A stretch of DNA of 64,000 nucleotides. Origin: Embleya scabrispora (GTDB lineage Bacteria > Actinomycetota > Actinomycetes > Streptomycetales > Streptomycetaceae). The stretch covers positions 62,001-126,000 of the forward strand of contig NZ_MWQN01000006.1 of assembly GCF_002024165.1 (NCBI RefSeq). The letters are read 5' to 3'. Under the pieces are notes generated by a model that ran no database searches, was not told the DNA's origin, and worked only from the letters and a program-made list of their open reading frames with translations. Below are positions 1 to 8,060 of this stretch, piece by piece. The position numbers and the translations under genes are program-made. Position 1 is the first letter of the stretch. Each line of letters starts with the position of its first letter.

Positions 1-57
1 GACGGCACCCTCAACCCACCCGTACAAGCATGGAGAGCCGCACCCGGAACCTGGTAA
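1..57 (+). CDS. C-terminal end of an FG-GAP/VCBS repeat protein (partial)
   Basis: The first 57 bases read in frame 1 as DGTLNPPVQAWRAAPGTW followed by TAA, so the window opens inside a gene. The assignment rests on a second copy of the same ending at 339-365, which lies directly downstream of a clear FG-GAP motif. FG-GAP repeats form calcium-binding beta-propeller blades in secreted or surface proteins. A perfect hairpin follows 18 bases after the stop. The upstream part lies outside the window. Confidence 0.6.
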   Translation, partial: DGTLNPPVQAWRAAPGTW

Positions 58-75
58 CAGGAAACACACCGAACG

Positions 76-105
76 GGGCCCGGCACGCATCGGCGTGCCG
101 GGCCC
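76..105 (+). terminator. Hairpin terminator after the FG-GAP gene
   Basis: A perfect 13-bp stem (GGGCCCGGCACGC pairing with GCGTGCCGGGCCC) closes a 4-base loop at 89-92, just after the stop at 57. There is no T-tract, which is common for streptomycete terminators. Confidence 0.7.
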
Positions 106-192
106 AGACACGCCCTGTTCACCCGCGAGCCCCGCCCCGACTGCGGATTCGACGGACCGTCGAATCTCGAACGTGGCCGCCGGGAACTGGGA

Positions 193-365
193 ATGAACCG
201 CGTACAACTCCTCGCCGGAGACTTCGACGGCAACGGACGCGCCGACGTCGCCGCGATGTACGAATGGAACGACGACTCCACCACCACCCGCACGCTCGTC
301 ACCGGTGCGGACGGCATCGTCAAACCCCCGCCCAGGGATGGAGAGCCGCACCCGGCACCTGGTAG
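193..365 (+). pseudogene. Decayed duplicate of the FG-GAP protein C-terminus
   Basis: The frame at 193 encodes LLAGDFDGNGRADVAAMY, a textbook FG-GAP blade with the DxDGNGxxD calcium loop. It then slips frame near 330 and ends in QGWRAAPGTW-stop, matching the end of the gene at 1-57 almost exactly. The repeated ending (31-57 and 339-365) suggests a tandem duplication of the gene's 3' end followed by decay. No start codon with a ribosome binding site is evident. Confidence 0.6.
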
Positions 366-770
366 ACCGGCCACGACCCACCGGACAGCGACACCAACGA
401 GCGAACAGGGGTCCGGCGCGCACCACCACACACGACACACCCGCACGAACCCCGTCCCAGGGCACGCCAAGTCACCGACCACCCGAGCCACTCCACGCCC
501 CCGCACCAAGCCGCATGCAGGACGCGCCGGCTCACACCGCTCTCGCCCGAGGCGTATTCTCGACGGTGTCCCCCGGTCCTCTCGAACCCGTGGCACCACA
601 GGTCAACCCGCCCCTCGCCAAACAAAGACGCACTACAACCCGGGACAAAACAACATTCCCGAACCATGCTGAACCCGGGACGGACACGCCGTGCGCGAGT
701 GGCGGTCTCCCGAACCCTGCTCGCGTGCAACGTATTTGACGAGGCGTCATATCGATGGCGCCGAAGTGGC

Positions 771-1076
771 ATGATGCAGGGCAGGATTGACAGCGCCGCG
801 ACGGCGTCCGGAGTTCCCGACCCTGCCCTGGCCGTGGGGATACTGATCCTCGGGGTGGCGGGTGCGGTGTGGGGCATGCACGGCGCATTCGACCTGCGGG
901 GTTGGCGGACCCGAACCGTCGAGAGGTTGCGCCGGACGGACTCGATCACCCTCGACCTGCGCGGGACCGGTCCGACCATCGAGGGTATGGACCACTTCTT
1001 TCGCCTCGTGGGATGGCTCATGATCATCTCCGGCGCAGGCGCGGTGGTACTGGGCGTGGTCGGCTTGTCGACCTGA
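771..1076 (+). CDS. Small two-helix membrane protein of unknown function
   Basis: This is a 101-residue protein if started at ATG 771 (ATG 774 is equally possible). Two hydrophobic segments are plain: roughly residues 16-37 (VPDPALAVGILILGVAGAV) and 76-100 (FFRLVGWLMIISGAGAVVLG). A charged Arg-rich loop between them probably faces the cytoplasm. The family is not recognised. The reading frame is open with normal third-position G+C bias, and it stands alone with no close partner. It could be a relative of the short DUF6199-like membrane proteins, but that is a guess. Confidence 0.55.
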   Translation: MMQGRIDSAATASGVPDPALAVGILILGVAGAVWGMHGAFDLRGWRTRTVERLRRTDSITLDLRGTGPTIEGMDHFFRLVGWLMIISGAGAVVLGVVGLST

Positions 1077-1735
1077 GACGCCTCGATCGAAGTCGAGCAC
1101 GGGCGTAGATCGGCAGGATTTTCGGACGGTCGAGCCCGGTGCCGATGCCGGAACGGCGAGGGTGGTGACAGGCCCGAACCGGGCGTTGTCGGACTTGACC
1201 CGGTGAGCAAATCTGCCGGCGCGAATGGATGTTCGAGGTGTTCGGCATTCGACGCGGTATCGGAACGCCTGGTGCGACCAGGCCCAAGCGTGTCGGGTGT
1301 CGGGTCACTCCGCTTCCCTCCGTAGGCCACCCGCGTCGTGCCCGACTCCGTGATGTTCCACTCCTCCGGCCACGGCCCTACCCCGGCGGGCACCGCATCG
1401 AGATGACGTCCCGCTTCCGGACAGGAACTCGACAGGAAACCGAGAGGCACAGCCACAATCGCCGCGCCGGCGATACCGATTCGGCTCAACCGCTCCAGGA
1501 CCCGTCGACCCGGGCGTTCCATGCTTCACCCGCCGAGGGCAGCCCTCGAAAAGAACATCGATCAGGAACGACACGAACGGCCATCGAGAGGCGACCTCTT
1601 CCATCGTCCACGGGTTTTCCCAACAGAACCGACCATCCCTCCCAGATCCTGCAAATCCACAAGGCCACAGGCCAGACCAAGCCAAGCACGGCGGCAAGTC
1701 CAGGCCACGCAGCCGAGATCCAAAGTCCCTGATCC
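1077..1735. other. Gap with no supported gene
   Basis: No open frame here has a recognisable motif or a start with a ribosome binding site. The only notable feature is a lower-G+C, A-rich stretch around 1560-1750 leading into the dispersed 68-bp repeat. It is probably degenerate DNA. Confidence 0.4.
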
Positions 1736-1803
1736 TGCAAAGCCAACGGTCAACACGTGATCAACCGACAAGATCTTTCAAAACAGCCGGGACGGAGCAA
1801 CCG
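1736..1803 (+). repeat. 68-bp dispersed repeat, copy A
   Basis: These 68 bases match 54274-54341 in the same orientation with 8 mismatches by eye (about 88% identity). The core is CTTTCAAAACAGCCGG. In both copies a start codon (GTG here, ATG in copy B) begins the peptide MI[ND]RQDLSKQP[GE]RSN. Several differences are silent or conservative, so the repeat may be the 5' end of a once-shared gene. Confidence 0.7.
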
Positions 1804-2209
1804 CGGGACGTCGATCGGTCGGTGGGTGGCTGGGCAGCGGTCCGGGTGGGACGGGCTGAACGCGGCGCACCGCGAGCAGCTGCTCGCGCTGGGGCTGACC
1901 CCGCCCGCGCTGGCCGACACCGCGACGGCCGAGGCCGGGGCGACGGCGGTGGCGGTGCCGGAAGGGCCTCGGCCCAAGCGCAGGCGCGAGCAGGCGTGGG
2001 CGATCGCGGTGGGCGCCGCGGCGGCCTACCGGGCCCGGGCCCGGCTACGACCGGATGTGAGGCAGATCCGTCGATACAGTCCCTCACTCGGGAAAATACG
2101 GCGGCGCGCCCGAGGCGCCGGGACTACCGTCGAGAACATGAGGCTTCCCCGGGACGCGCGCCCGGCCGCTGCAACCTTCGCAGCGGGGGTGGCGCGTGAC
2201 GACCAATGA
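1757..2209 (+). pseudogene. Helicase-associated (HA) domain fragment, copy 1
   Basis: The 150-residue frame starts at GTG 1757 inside the 68-bp repeat. It contains IGRWVAGQRSGWDGLNAAHR followed by EQLLALGLTPP, the hallmark of the helicase-associated domain (PF03457: LGxW, QR, then LxxLG). Next comes a second-unit beginning, EQAWAIAVGAAAAYRAR. It then breaks off after RPDVRQ, and the rest of the frame is unrelated. HA domains occur in arrays at the C-terminus of large DEAD/DEAH helicases that are common near streptomycete chromosome ends. No helicase motor motif is present, so this is a relic. Related fragments lie at 15740-15903 and 17385-17790. Confidence 0.6.
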
Positions 2210-3263
2210 TCACACCGTGCCGCAGATGTACCTGCGCAGGTTCGCCGAACGCCGGCCCGGCAGGAAGGGGCAGTTCACACTCGCGCGAAACGTCGACGCG
2301 ATGGACAGCCCTTTCGAAGTCAATGTCCGCAACGTGGCGTCCGTGAAGGGCTTTCACTGGGCGGTGGCCCCCGACGGGACCGAGCATCATCTCGCCGAAC
2401 GACTGATGACCCGCATCGAAACCGCCGCAACTCCCGTCTTCAGCACCATTCTCGACGACTCAGACTACGCCTTGCCTCGGCGCTGGCCGCTGCGCGAGAA
2501 CGAACGCGCACGCATGTCGTGGTGGATCGCCGCGCAGCTGCTGCGCACCAAACGTCAGCGTCGGCGGGTGAACCACATGATCGATGCCTCGGAAGGGGTC
2601 GTGCCCGCTCCGGCCGGTGTGCGCTCGTTCGCCGCGAACAACCCCCACCTGGACTTCATCGCGCGACATCTGGGCGCGCTGGCGGGCGTCGTCCATCGTC
2701 GGCCGTGGGGTGTCGGATTCAGCACGGCGTGCCTGATCACCGGCGACGTTCCGGCGGTCATCCTCAATGGCCACGACGCTCCCGACCAAGTGCTCGCGGC
2801 CGCGTACTGGGACATCGTCCTGCCTCTGGACCCGCATCGGTTCCTCATCCTTCCGGGGGTCGCCACGATCGACGAGCCGGCCAAGCACCTCGACCATCGT
2901 TTGGTCCTGCCCGGTGGAATCGGCCTGCTGCTGTCCCAGATCGTCCACGACGCCGCCGAGAGCCAGGTCTTCCAACACCCCGACCACACGCCCTTCCCTC
3001 ATTTCAGGCCGAGCGGACCACGGCTGCCCGCTCCCGAGAGCAACACCAGGCACGAGGGACCGCGATATCTCCTGAATTACGACGTTCTCGCCTCGGATCT
3101 GATCGTCGAGCGACGCTGGGCTCAGGAGCACCCACCACCGAGGGAAGGACCGCCGGAGAACGCAGACGCTCCGATCGATCCGAGGGAACTCGTCGGTCGT
3201 CTGTCGTCGGCCTTGGACGCAAGAGTACGCAGCGCGCCGCCGGCCGCCATCCGCGAGCAATAA
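2196..3263 (+). CDS. DUF4238 domain protein
   Basis: This is a 355-residue protein starting at GTG 2196 with a G-rich Shine-Dalgarno stretch (GGGGGTGG) just upstream. The N-terminus, DHTVPQMYLRRFAE, is the signature of DUF4238 (PF14022), followed by the family's ISVRNVAS-like strand (VNVRNVASVKGFHW) and the central helix LRENERARMSWWIAAQLLR. DUF4238 proteins are sporadic, of unknown biochemical function, and often sit in mobile regions. Length and full family coverage suggest an intact gene. It shares 14 bases with the decaying HA frame upstream, so it does not appear to be in an operon. Confidence 0.9.
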   Translation: MTTNDHTVPQMYLRRFAERRPGRKGQFTLARNVDAMDSPFEVNVRNVASVKGFHWAVAPDGTEHHLAERLMTRIETAATPVFSTILDDSDYALPRRWPLRENERARMSWWIAAQLLRTKRQRRRVNHMIDASEGVVPAPAGVRSFAANNPHLDFIARHLGALAGVVHRRPWGVGFSTACLITGDVPAVILNGHDAPDQVLAAAYWDIVLPLDPHRFLILPGVATIDEPAKHLDHRLVLPGGIGLLLSQIVHDAAESQVFQHPDHTPFPHFRPSGPRLPAPESNTRHEGPRYLLNYDVLASDLIVERRWAQEHPPPREGPPENADAPIDPRELVGRLSSALDARVRSAPPAAIREQ

Positions 3264-3399
3264 GGGGCGTCTTCCGGACGGGTTTCGTGGGCGCGACGCC
3301 TGAACGAACTCGGCAAGGAACAGCCGGACGTGCCGGTCACGTTCCGCCCGCCGGCATCGTCGATTCCCGTTGTCGTGGCGGCGCATCCGGGGGCCGGAC

Positions 3400-3573
3400 A
3401 TGATCCCGGCTTCCCCCGCCCCCTCTCCCGCCACGGCAATCGCGCGCACGCGGGGTGGCCAGGTGGCGGCGCAGCGGCTCGAGGACATGCGGGATGCCGT
3501 CGGTGCCGCCTCGGACTGCGGGATGCGATTCCACCAGGCTTGGTACGGGACGCCGTCCTGGGACGAGTCGTAG
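3400..3573 (+). CDS. Short possible coding fragment
   Basis: A 57-codon frame from ATG 3400 ends in VAAQRLEDMRDAVGAASDCG and GMRFHQAWYGTPSWDES-stop. The composition looks coding and amphipathic rather than random, but there is no clear ribosome binding site and no family is recognised. It may be the tail of a truncated gene. Confidence 0.3.
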   Translation: MIPASPAPSPATAIARTRGGQVAAQRLEDMRDAVGAASDCGMRFHQAWYGTPSWDES

Positions 3574-3687
3574 TCCACGCGGTTCTTGTACCCGCAGCCC
3601 GTCGTGGCGGCCGGTTCGTTCATCGCCGGGCGTTGCTCCGTTTCGACAGGGTCGACGAGGCGCCGTGGGAGTACTGCACCCGCCGGC

Positions 3688-3972
3688 TCATGGCCGCTCT
3701 CCGGTGTCGAGGGGGTTGCCGTCGCGGTCGCTCGTGTCGGAGTGGTCGCCCGCTCGCAGGCGTGCGACGAGGGATTCCTCGTCCTCGTACGCCTCGGGCG
3801 GCAGGGCCCACCCCAGGAGCGCGCGGCGCTCCAGCTGATCGAGCGGAGTGGTGTACATCTCCGCGTCGAACTCCGCCCGGCGCTCCGGTGGCAGTTGCGC
3901 GCGGATCTCGCCGAGGGTGGTCGGCAGGTGCACGACCTCCCCCCGTACCACCGTGAACCGCCGCTCTTCCAC
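3688..3972 (-). CDS. Small acidic conserved protein (94 aa), unknown function
   Basis: The start is GTG 3972, chosen because GAGGAGG sits six to seven bases upstream. The protein contains VVHLPTTLGEIRAQLPPERR and AEFDAEMYTTPLDQLERRAL, then a helical tail rich in Glu and Asp. The LPPERRAEFD segment is reminiscent of DUF6247-type proteins, which are often found beside RelE-like toxins, but no toxin partner is visible here. The 110 bases between this gene and the next minus-strand gene at 4074-4505 could carry a shared promoter. Function is not assigned. Confidence 0.65.
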   Translation of the reverse strand: MEERRFTVVRGEVVHLPTTLGEIRAQLPPERRAEFDAEMYTTPLDQLERRALLGWALPPEAYEDEESLVARLRAGDHSDTSDRDGNPLDTGERP

Positions 3973-4073
3973 GAGTCCTCCTCGTACGCCGTACCGGGAA
4001 GCCCAGGATCGCATCGGACCCGTCGGGTTCGGAAGCCGATCAGGACCGGGGCGGGCCGGTCTTCAAACGCCGT

Positions 4074-4505
4074 CTAAAGCTCGTAGTCCTGGGCCAGTTC
4101 GTCCCAGCGAATGCCGCGAAGAGCGAGATCGGCATTCTCGCCCGACGGGACCTCCGGGGTGGCCTGGAACCAGGCCACGATGAGAGCGGAGCGGTGCAGC
4201 ACTGCGTCGAGTTCAGGATCGACCGCTGTAGAGCGGAAAACACCGATGCAAGCCACGGAAGGCAGCACCTCAACGGGGCCGAAGGCGCCGGCGGTCTGGT
4301 CCGGGTACTCGCGGGAGGGCGGAACGAGATGCACCGGCGCGAAGGAGAACGCGTGCTCGGCCTGTCGCAGGAGGCCGCTGACCTTCATGTCGTTGATGCG
4401 CCGGCACGGATAGCCCTCCAGCGTCCCCCTATAGGTCGTAGACATCCGCAACTCGGTGAGCTCGATCGAACGACCGGACGAGAGGGCTATGTGGCTCAGC
4501 GACAT
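4074..4505 (-). CDS. Conserved streptomycete hypothetical protein (143 aa)
   Basis: A compact, well-formed frame beginning MSLSHIALSSGRSIELTELR. A central block LVPPSREYPDQTAGAFGPVE is followed by VLPSVACIGVFRSTAVDPEL, and the protein ends in RGIRWDELAQDYEL. I recognise this as a conserved actinomycete hypothetical family without assigned function. The protein is predominantly beta by appearance and has no signal peptide or membrane segment. It ends 101 bases upstream of the small acidic gene at 3688-3972, on the same strand. Confidence 0.75.
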   Translation of the reverse strand: MSLSHIALSSGRSIELTELRMSTTYRGTLEGYPCRRINDMKVSGLLRQAEHAFSFAPVHLVPPSREYPDQTAGAFGPVEVLPSVACIGVFRSTAVDPELDAVLHRSALIVAWFQATPEVPSGENADLALRGIRWDELAQDYEL

Positions 4506-4514
4506 GCCGACACC

Positions 4515-4725
4515 CTAGGTGCATGATCCGCTTCCGATACACGAGTCGAACGACGCGGCCAGGGACAACTCCAGCGGAAATTCCGCCATATCAGCACGGA
4601 AGAGCGGCACCGCGCGCCGGTTCAACTCCTCCACCACCAGATCCGCCGTCGGATCGAAACGACCCGACAGGACCAGGACAGTGCTCTCACGGCGCAGCGG
4701 CGAAGGCGGGGTCGGCGCCGTGGGT
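4515..4725 (-). pseudogene. N-terminal fragment of a graspetide-type ATP-grasp ligase
   Basis: The minus-strand frame reads STVLVLSGRFDPTADLVVEE followed by LNRRAVPLFRADMAEFP. This is the beginning of MvdD/TgmB-type ATP-grasp peptide ligases (first strand VLVLTGRFDPTAD, then RxDxxxFP). The similarity stops after LELSLAASF, where the frame runs into an unrelated DSCIGSGSCT-stop. There is no start codon: upstream codons are continuous with the preceding proline-rich gene. Only about 45 of some 320 residues remain. A matching C-terminal ATP-grasp region is at 14527-15146. Confidence 0.6.
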
Positions 4726-5092
4726 GGCGGTGTGGATGTGAACGGGGTGGCGGGTTCAGTCGTCACTGGTGCCGGGGTCGTCGGGGGCGTCCATCTGGCC
4801 CGACGGTTGGGTGGGGCCGTAGGTCTTGGGGGGTTCTTCGTCATGTACACCCCGGGCGGGAGGCCTTCGTACACGCCCGTCTGCGCGTCCTCTCGTAGCC
4901 GACATCGGTGAGGAGGATGCCGCCGGTGCCGGTGACCGGGGCCAGGAACCGAAACGCGAACGGCACCGGACCTTCGTGGTCGGACAGGTCCGGCAACGGC
5001 TCCGCCCCCGAGGGGTTCACCGGCAAGCCCAGCTCCGGCGCGTCCAACGCCAAGCCCACGGTGCGTTGTTCACGTGCCTTGGTACCGTCCAC
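4725..5092 (-). pseudogene. Frameshifted hypothetical gene upstream of the ATP-grasp fragment
   Basis: A GTG start at 5092 lies a few bases after GGGGAGGGGAAGG, an excellent ribosome binding site. The frame encodes VGLALDAPELGLPVNPSGAE, then RFLAPVTGTGGILLTDVGYE. An apparent AG insertion near 4900 shifts the frame; restoring it continues as DAQTGVYEGLPPGVYMTKNP and a Pro/Thr-rich tail. The translation has coding character but belongs to no family I recognise. Its position directly before an ATP-grasp fragment makes a link to peptide maturation possible but unproven. Confidence 0.45.
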
Positions 5093-5111
5093 GACCTTCC
5101 CCTCCCCGCAC

Positions 5112-5520
5112 AGTGATGACGCCCACGAGCATGCTCACCCACGCACCGCCATCACAAGAGAAGCGAGCAAGACACGCGCGGCAACCCGTTCACGGCCTTG
5201 CGGGTCCGAGTCGCCGGCTCCGCCACCGACCCCCGAACGCTCCAGCTTCGTCTTCGCCTCGGACGGCGAACCGGTCGAGTCCGGCCCGGGGACGACGGCG
5301 ATAGCCACGTGCAGTTCCAGGTGGCGACCGTAAGGCTCACCTGTGCGGTGGTGTCGTGACCGTGCCGGGAGAACAACGCCTGATGGCGGACCGAGGGGCA
5401 GGCTCGACGCAATACACGGGCACCTCGTCGCCGTCGTTCACGTCGTCACGCCATTCATCCCGGATGAAGAAAAAGACACGGTTGCGCGATCGTCGACAGC
5501 TACACCCGCTGGTTCACTAC
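5112..5520 (-). pseudogene. Decayed coding region, family unknown
   Basis: Coding-like minus-strand blocks occur in different frames: RDEWRDDVNDGDEVPVYCVE around 5400-5470, HDTTAQVSLTVATWN near 5340, and HLELHVAIAVVPGPD to LASLVMAVRG between 5150 and 5320. They look like one gene broken by several indels. The downstream gene at 5092 follows on the same strand. No function can be given. Confidence 0.3.
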
Positions 5521-5823
5521 CGCGACGGCGACGCCAGGTGCTCCGTGCCGAGCCCCCGTCGAAGAATTACGCCGCGAAGACTGTGGTGCTCGCTCCGTCG
5601 CGGCGCTCATGCGGTCGTGGCCCCCACCTGGCCACCCACCACCGGCCCGGCGGGCGGCCCCGCGCGAAGCAGTATCGGGATCGTGTGCACACAGTGCCGA
5701 CACGGCCGGAACCGCCTGCGTGTGTTTGGGCACCCCGACTCGGGGTGTTACGGCATCCACCCGATGAACCTTCCAGGGTTTCCTCTGAACGGGCGGGCGC
5801 TGACGGCCCACGTGGCATCTTCG

Positions 5824-5856
5824 TTTGATAGCCCTCTGCTAGTCACCGGTATCAAA
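5824..5856 (+). promoter_or_regulatory. Operator-like dyad upstream of the RHH-Fic module
   Basis: TTTGATA at 5824-5830 and TATCAAA at 5850-5856 form a perfect 7-bp inverted repeat separated by 19 bases, ending 20 bases before the antitoxin ATG at 5877. Ribbon-helix-helix antitoxins normally repress their own operon through such dyads. Confidence 0.55.
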
Positions 5857-5876
5857 AGGTAGCTATGGTGGTGGGC

Positions 5877-6140
5877 ATGAGTAAGCAGACGAACATCCGG
5901 CTGGACGAGGCCGTCAAGGCCGCCGCCGAGGAACGGGCCAAGCGCCGCGGCCTGAGCCTGCAGGGATACGTGGCCGATCTGATCGAGCAGGACGTCAACG
6001 AGTCGCGCGCCGCGTTCATGGCCGGCGCCGCGACGTTCCTGGCGGCGTACGCCGACCGGTTCGAGGCGGAGTTCGGCGAGGACCGCTACCCGGGCGGTTC
6101 GGCGGAGTCGGCGCGGACCGCGCCGCGGGACGCCGCGTGA
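5877..6140 (+). CDS. Ribbon-helix-helix antitoxin-like protein
   Basis: The protein is 87 residues from ATG 5877 (RBS-like GGTGGG upstream; ATG 5865 is an alternative start). The opening SKQTNIRLDEAVKAAAEERA is a CopG/ParD-type RHH fold: a short DNA-contacting strand TNIRLDE, then two helices through SLQGYVADLIEQDV. The C-terminal Ala/Glu-rich part would contact the toxin. The gene overlaps the Fic-like toxin at 6137 by four bases (GTGA), the usual translational coupling of an antitoxin-toxin pair. The inverted repeat at 5824-5856 fits autorepression. Confidence 0.8.
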   Translation: MSKQTNIRLDEAVKAAAEERAKRRGLSLQGYVADLIEQDVNESRAAFMAGAATFLAAYADRFEAEFGEDRYPGGSAESARTAPRDAA

Positions 6141-6502
6141 ACCTGCGGATCGACCTCGCCTGGATCCTGGCCGTCGCCCAGCAGATCCCCGGAGACCCCC
6201 AGGTCGTCGACTACGGCGTACCGATCGCGGCCGACGCACGCCACCGCGCGGAGATCCTCGACCACGAGGTCTACCCCGAACCCCACCACAAAGCCGCCGC
6301 GCTCCTGTGCGAACTCGCCCGGAACCCGAGCCTGGAGGCGAGGAACCTGCTGTTCTCGGCCACCGTCACCGCGGCCTACCTCGCCGCCTGCGGCCTCCCG
6401 GTCGGCCCCGACCTCGACACCGTCCTCCCCCTGGCCCACGCCGCACGCGAAGGCCTCCCGGTACGCGAGGTCGCCACCCAACTCAAAACCTGGACGAGCT
6501 GA
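6137..6502 (+). CDS. Fic/Doc-family toxin-like protein
   Basis: The protein is 121 residues from GTG 6137. It matches the short actinomycete Fic/Doc-type toxins: MNLRIDLAWILAVAQQIPGD, then EILDHEVYPEPHHKAAALLC and LEARNLLFSATVTAAYLAAC. In true Fic/Doc enzymes the active loop is HxFxx(G/A)N(K/R)R. Here the equivalent helix retains only the N of ARN and the flanking hydrophobics, so AMPylation or phosphotransfer activity is doubtful. Many members of this subfamily are similarly degenerate. It is co-transcribed with the RHH gene and translationally coupled to it. There is no signal peptide or membrane segment. Confidence 0.8.
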   Translation: MNLRIDLAWILAVAQQIPGDPQVVDYGVPIAADARHRAEILDHEVYPEPHHKAAALLCELARNPSLEARNLLFSATVTAAYLAACGLPVGPDLDTVLPLAHAAREGLPVREVATQLKTWTS

Positions 6503-7003
6503 CCAACGACCTCGGCCTTGCCAACACCGTCCGCCACGTCTCCGGCGAGGCGGGGATGCGACGCGGGCGCGGTCGGGTGCGGCGCGTTCGGTCGCGGAGG
6601 CGCGGGATCCCTCGTACTCGTACATCCGCAGAATCCCGTCGATCGCGTGCACCGGGACGGCATCGCGCAGGTCCAGCTGGGCGGTGCCACACCCGTCACG
6701 GGCTGCGGCGAGCGCGGCCCGAACGTGTTGGCGGGCCATCCCGGCCAGAATCACCGGGAAGACCCACGACACCGGGTGGTCGCGGTCACCGGGCGGGCAC
6801 AGGTCGGCGGGCACAGGTCGAACAGGAGTGCCCGCCGGATCGTAACCGTCTTCCGGTGTGGAGGGGTGCCGTCGTGGTCGGTCGGGCCGGAGCGTCGCCC
6901 GCACGCAGGCGACGGGGGCTTCGTCCGCGGCCCCCCGGATCGACGTCCGGCGCCGAGGCGTGGCGCGGCCGTGTCCGGCGCACTCGTTCGACGTTGTCAG
7001 GGC

Positions 7004-7321
7004 ATGAATCGTCTGAGCATGTCCGCGACGGTGCTCCTGGCCGGGCTGGGTTCGGTCGCCCTGGCCGCAACTCCCGCCGCCGCCACCAGTGTGATCGGCG
7101 TCGGCAACGGCGCCGTGGGCAACGCGTGCGCCAACGACCTCGGCAGCCGCGCCCGCGGCGCCACCTCCGCCCATCCCGGCACCGTCTCGGGCCTGGGCAC
7201 CGCCGTACCCCTCAGCGGCCCGGCCAACCAGTGCGGCAACCTCGGGGTACCCGAGGAGAACAAGGCCGAGGACACCCTCGACATCCTCGCCGCCGTCAGC
7301 ACACTCCAGGCGGTCCGGTGA
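7004..7321 (+). CDS. Small secreted chaplin-like protein
   Basis: The protein is 105 residues from ATG 7004. A Sec signal peptide is clear: MNRLSMSATVLLAGLGSVAL then AATPAAA, with predicted cleavage before TSV. The mature part has two cysteines in GNACAND and NQCGN and the stretch GTVSGLGTAVPLSGPANQCG. This resembles the chaplin repeat (GVLSGNxxQVPVxVPVNxCGN, then GNxCxN) in permuted order. Chaplins are hydrophobic surface proteins that coat streptomycete aerial hyphae. Calling it chaplin-like is an inference. The gene is monocistronic. Confidence 0.6.
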   Translation: MNRLSMSATVLLAGLGSVALAATPAAATSVIGVGNGAVGNACANDLGSRARGATSAHPGTVSGLGTAVPLSGPANQCGNLGVPEENKAEDTLDILAAVSTLQAVR

Positions 7322-7349
7322 CCGAGCGAGCCCCGGACCGGGGCCCGCA

Positions 7350-7720
7350 CCAGGATCCAAGACCAGGACGCGTCCGTAGTACACGTCGGTGATCAACAGC
7401 GGCGGATTGTCCGGACCGATGCCCTTCCCGATGAGGCCGGCCATCTTCTCCCGGGTGAAGGAGTCCTTGACGAGATCGTTGGCGTTCTGCACCCCGACGG
7501 AGGCGGTGAAGGCGCGCTCGCGCAGGTAGACCGCGACGGTGTTGCGCATCTCGGAGCGTTTGGCCTCGACGTTCAGGGACCCGGCGAAGTTGAGGTAGCT
7601 GGCGGACAGTTCCAGTTGCAGCGCCACCTCGGTGCTGGAGTGGGCCTCGGTCCTGCGCATGATCAGGTCGGGGGCGTCGTTGGTCTTGTTGCACGTCACG
7701 GGCTGGAGGCGCCTGGGATG
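7350..7720 (-). pseudogene. Remnant of a thiol-activated (cholesterol-dependent) cytolysin
   Basis: The minus-strand frame contains LQLELSASYLNFAGSLNVEA, NTVAVYLRERAFTASV, FTREKMAGLIGKGIG and PDNPPLLITDVYYGRVLVL. This order matches the region of cholesterol-dependent cytolysins where the sheet-forming helices give way to ENPPxYISSVxYGRxVYLKL. The fragment loses similarity at both ends: downstream at DPGAG near 7350, upstream around LQPVTCNKTNDAPDLIM near 7700. It lacks the undecapeptide and domain 4, so no pore-forming protein can be made. It lies opposite the 3' side of the chaplin-like gene. Confidence 0.55.
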
Positions 7721-7871
7721 CGCGGCGGGTTCGAGGCGGTTCCTCGAGTCGGTGCCGGGCCGTCCGGGCGGGTACCCGCGACCGACGATGACCGTGCGGG
7801 CGTTGTGTCGTTGTCCCGGTTGTCGCGTGATCGGGCGACGGTGACGGTGTGCGGGGACGAGGGATGTCGGG

Positions 7872-7994
7872 GTGAGGGTGTTCGGGCGGGCGCATGTGGT
7901 GGTGGCGGTCGCGGTCGGTGTGGTGGTGGTGTCGGCGACGACGGTGGTCGGCGCGGGCAACGCGGTGCGCGACACGATCGACGTGGCCGAGTAG
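7872..7994 (+). CDS. Possible 40-residue membrane peptide
   Basis: A GTG-started frame reads RVFGRAHVVVAVAVGVVVVS followed by ATTVVGAGNAVRDTIDVAE-stop. It has a single hydrophobic helix and a charged tail. The upstream GAGGGATGTCGGG could be a ribosome binding site. The family is unknown; it is retained because composition and topology are protein-like. Confidence 0.35.
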   Translation: MRVFGRAHVVVAVAVGVVVVSATTVVGAGNAVRDTIDVAE

Positions 7995-8060
7995 ACGCCG
8001 TCGCCGCAACGCGTGGCCTCGCGGCGGGGTCGGGCGATGCGAGGGACACGGAGGGTGCGG

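Noticed and set aside
738-771. TTGACG at 736-741 as a -35 box for the small membrane gene
   Set aside because: No acceptable -10 sequence lies 16-18 bases downstream.
320-1522. Long minus-strand open frame of 400 codons
   Set aside because: Arg/Pro/Gly-rich shadow of high-G+C DNA; it crosses the FG-GAP relic and the small membrane gene with no motif or start signal.
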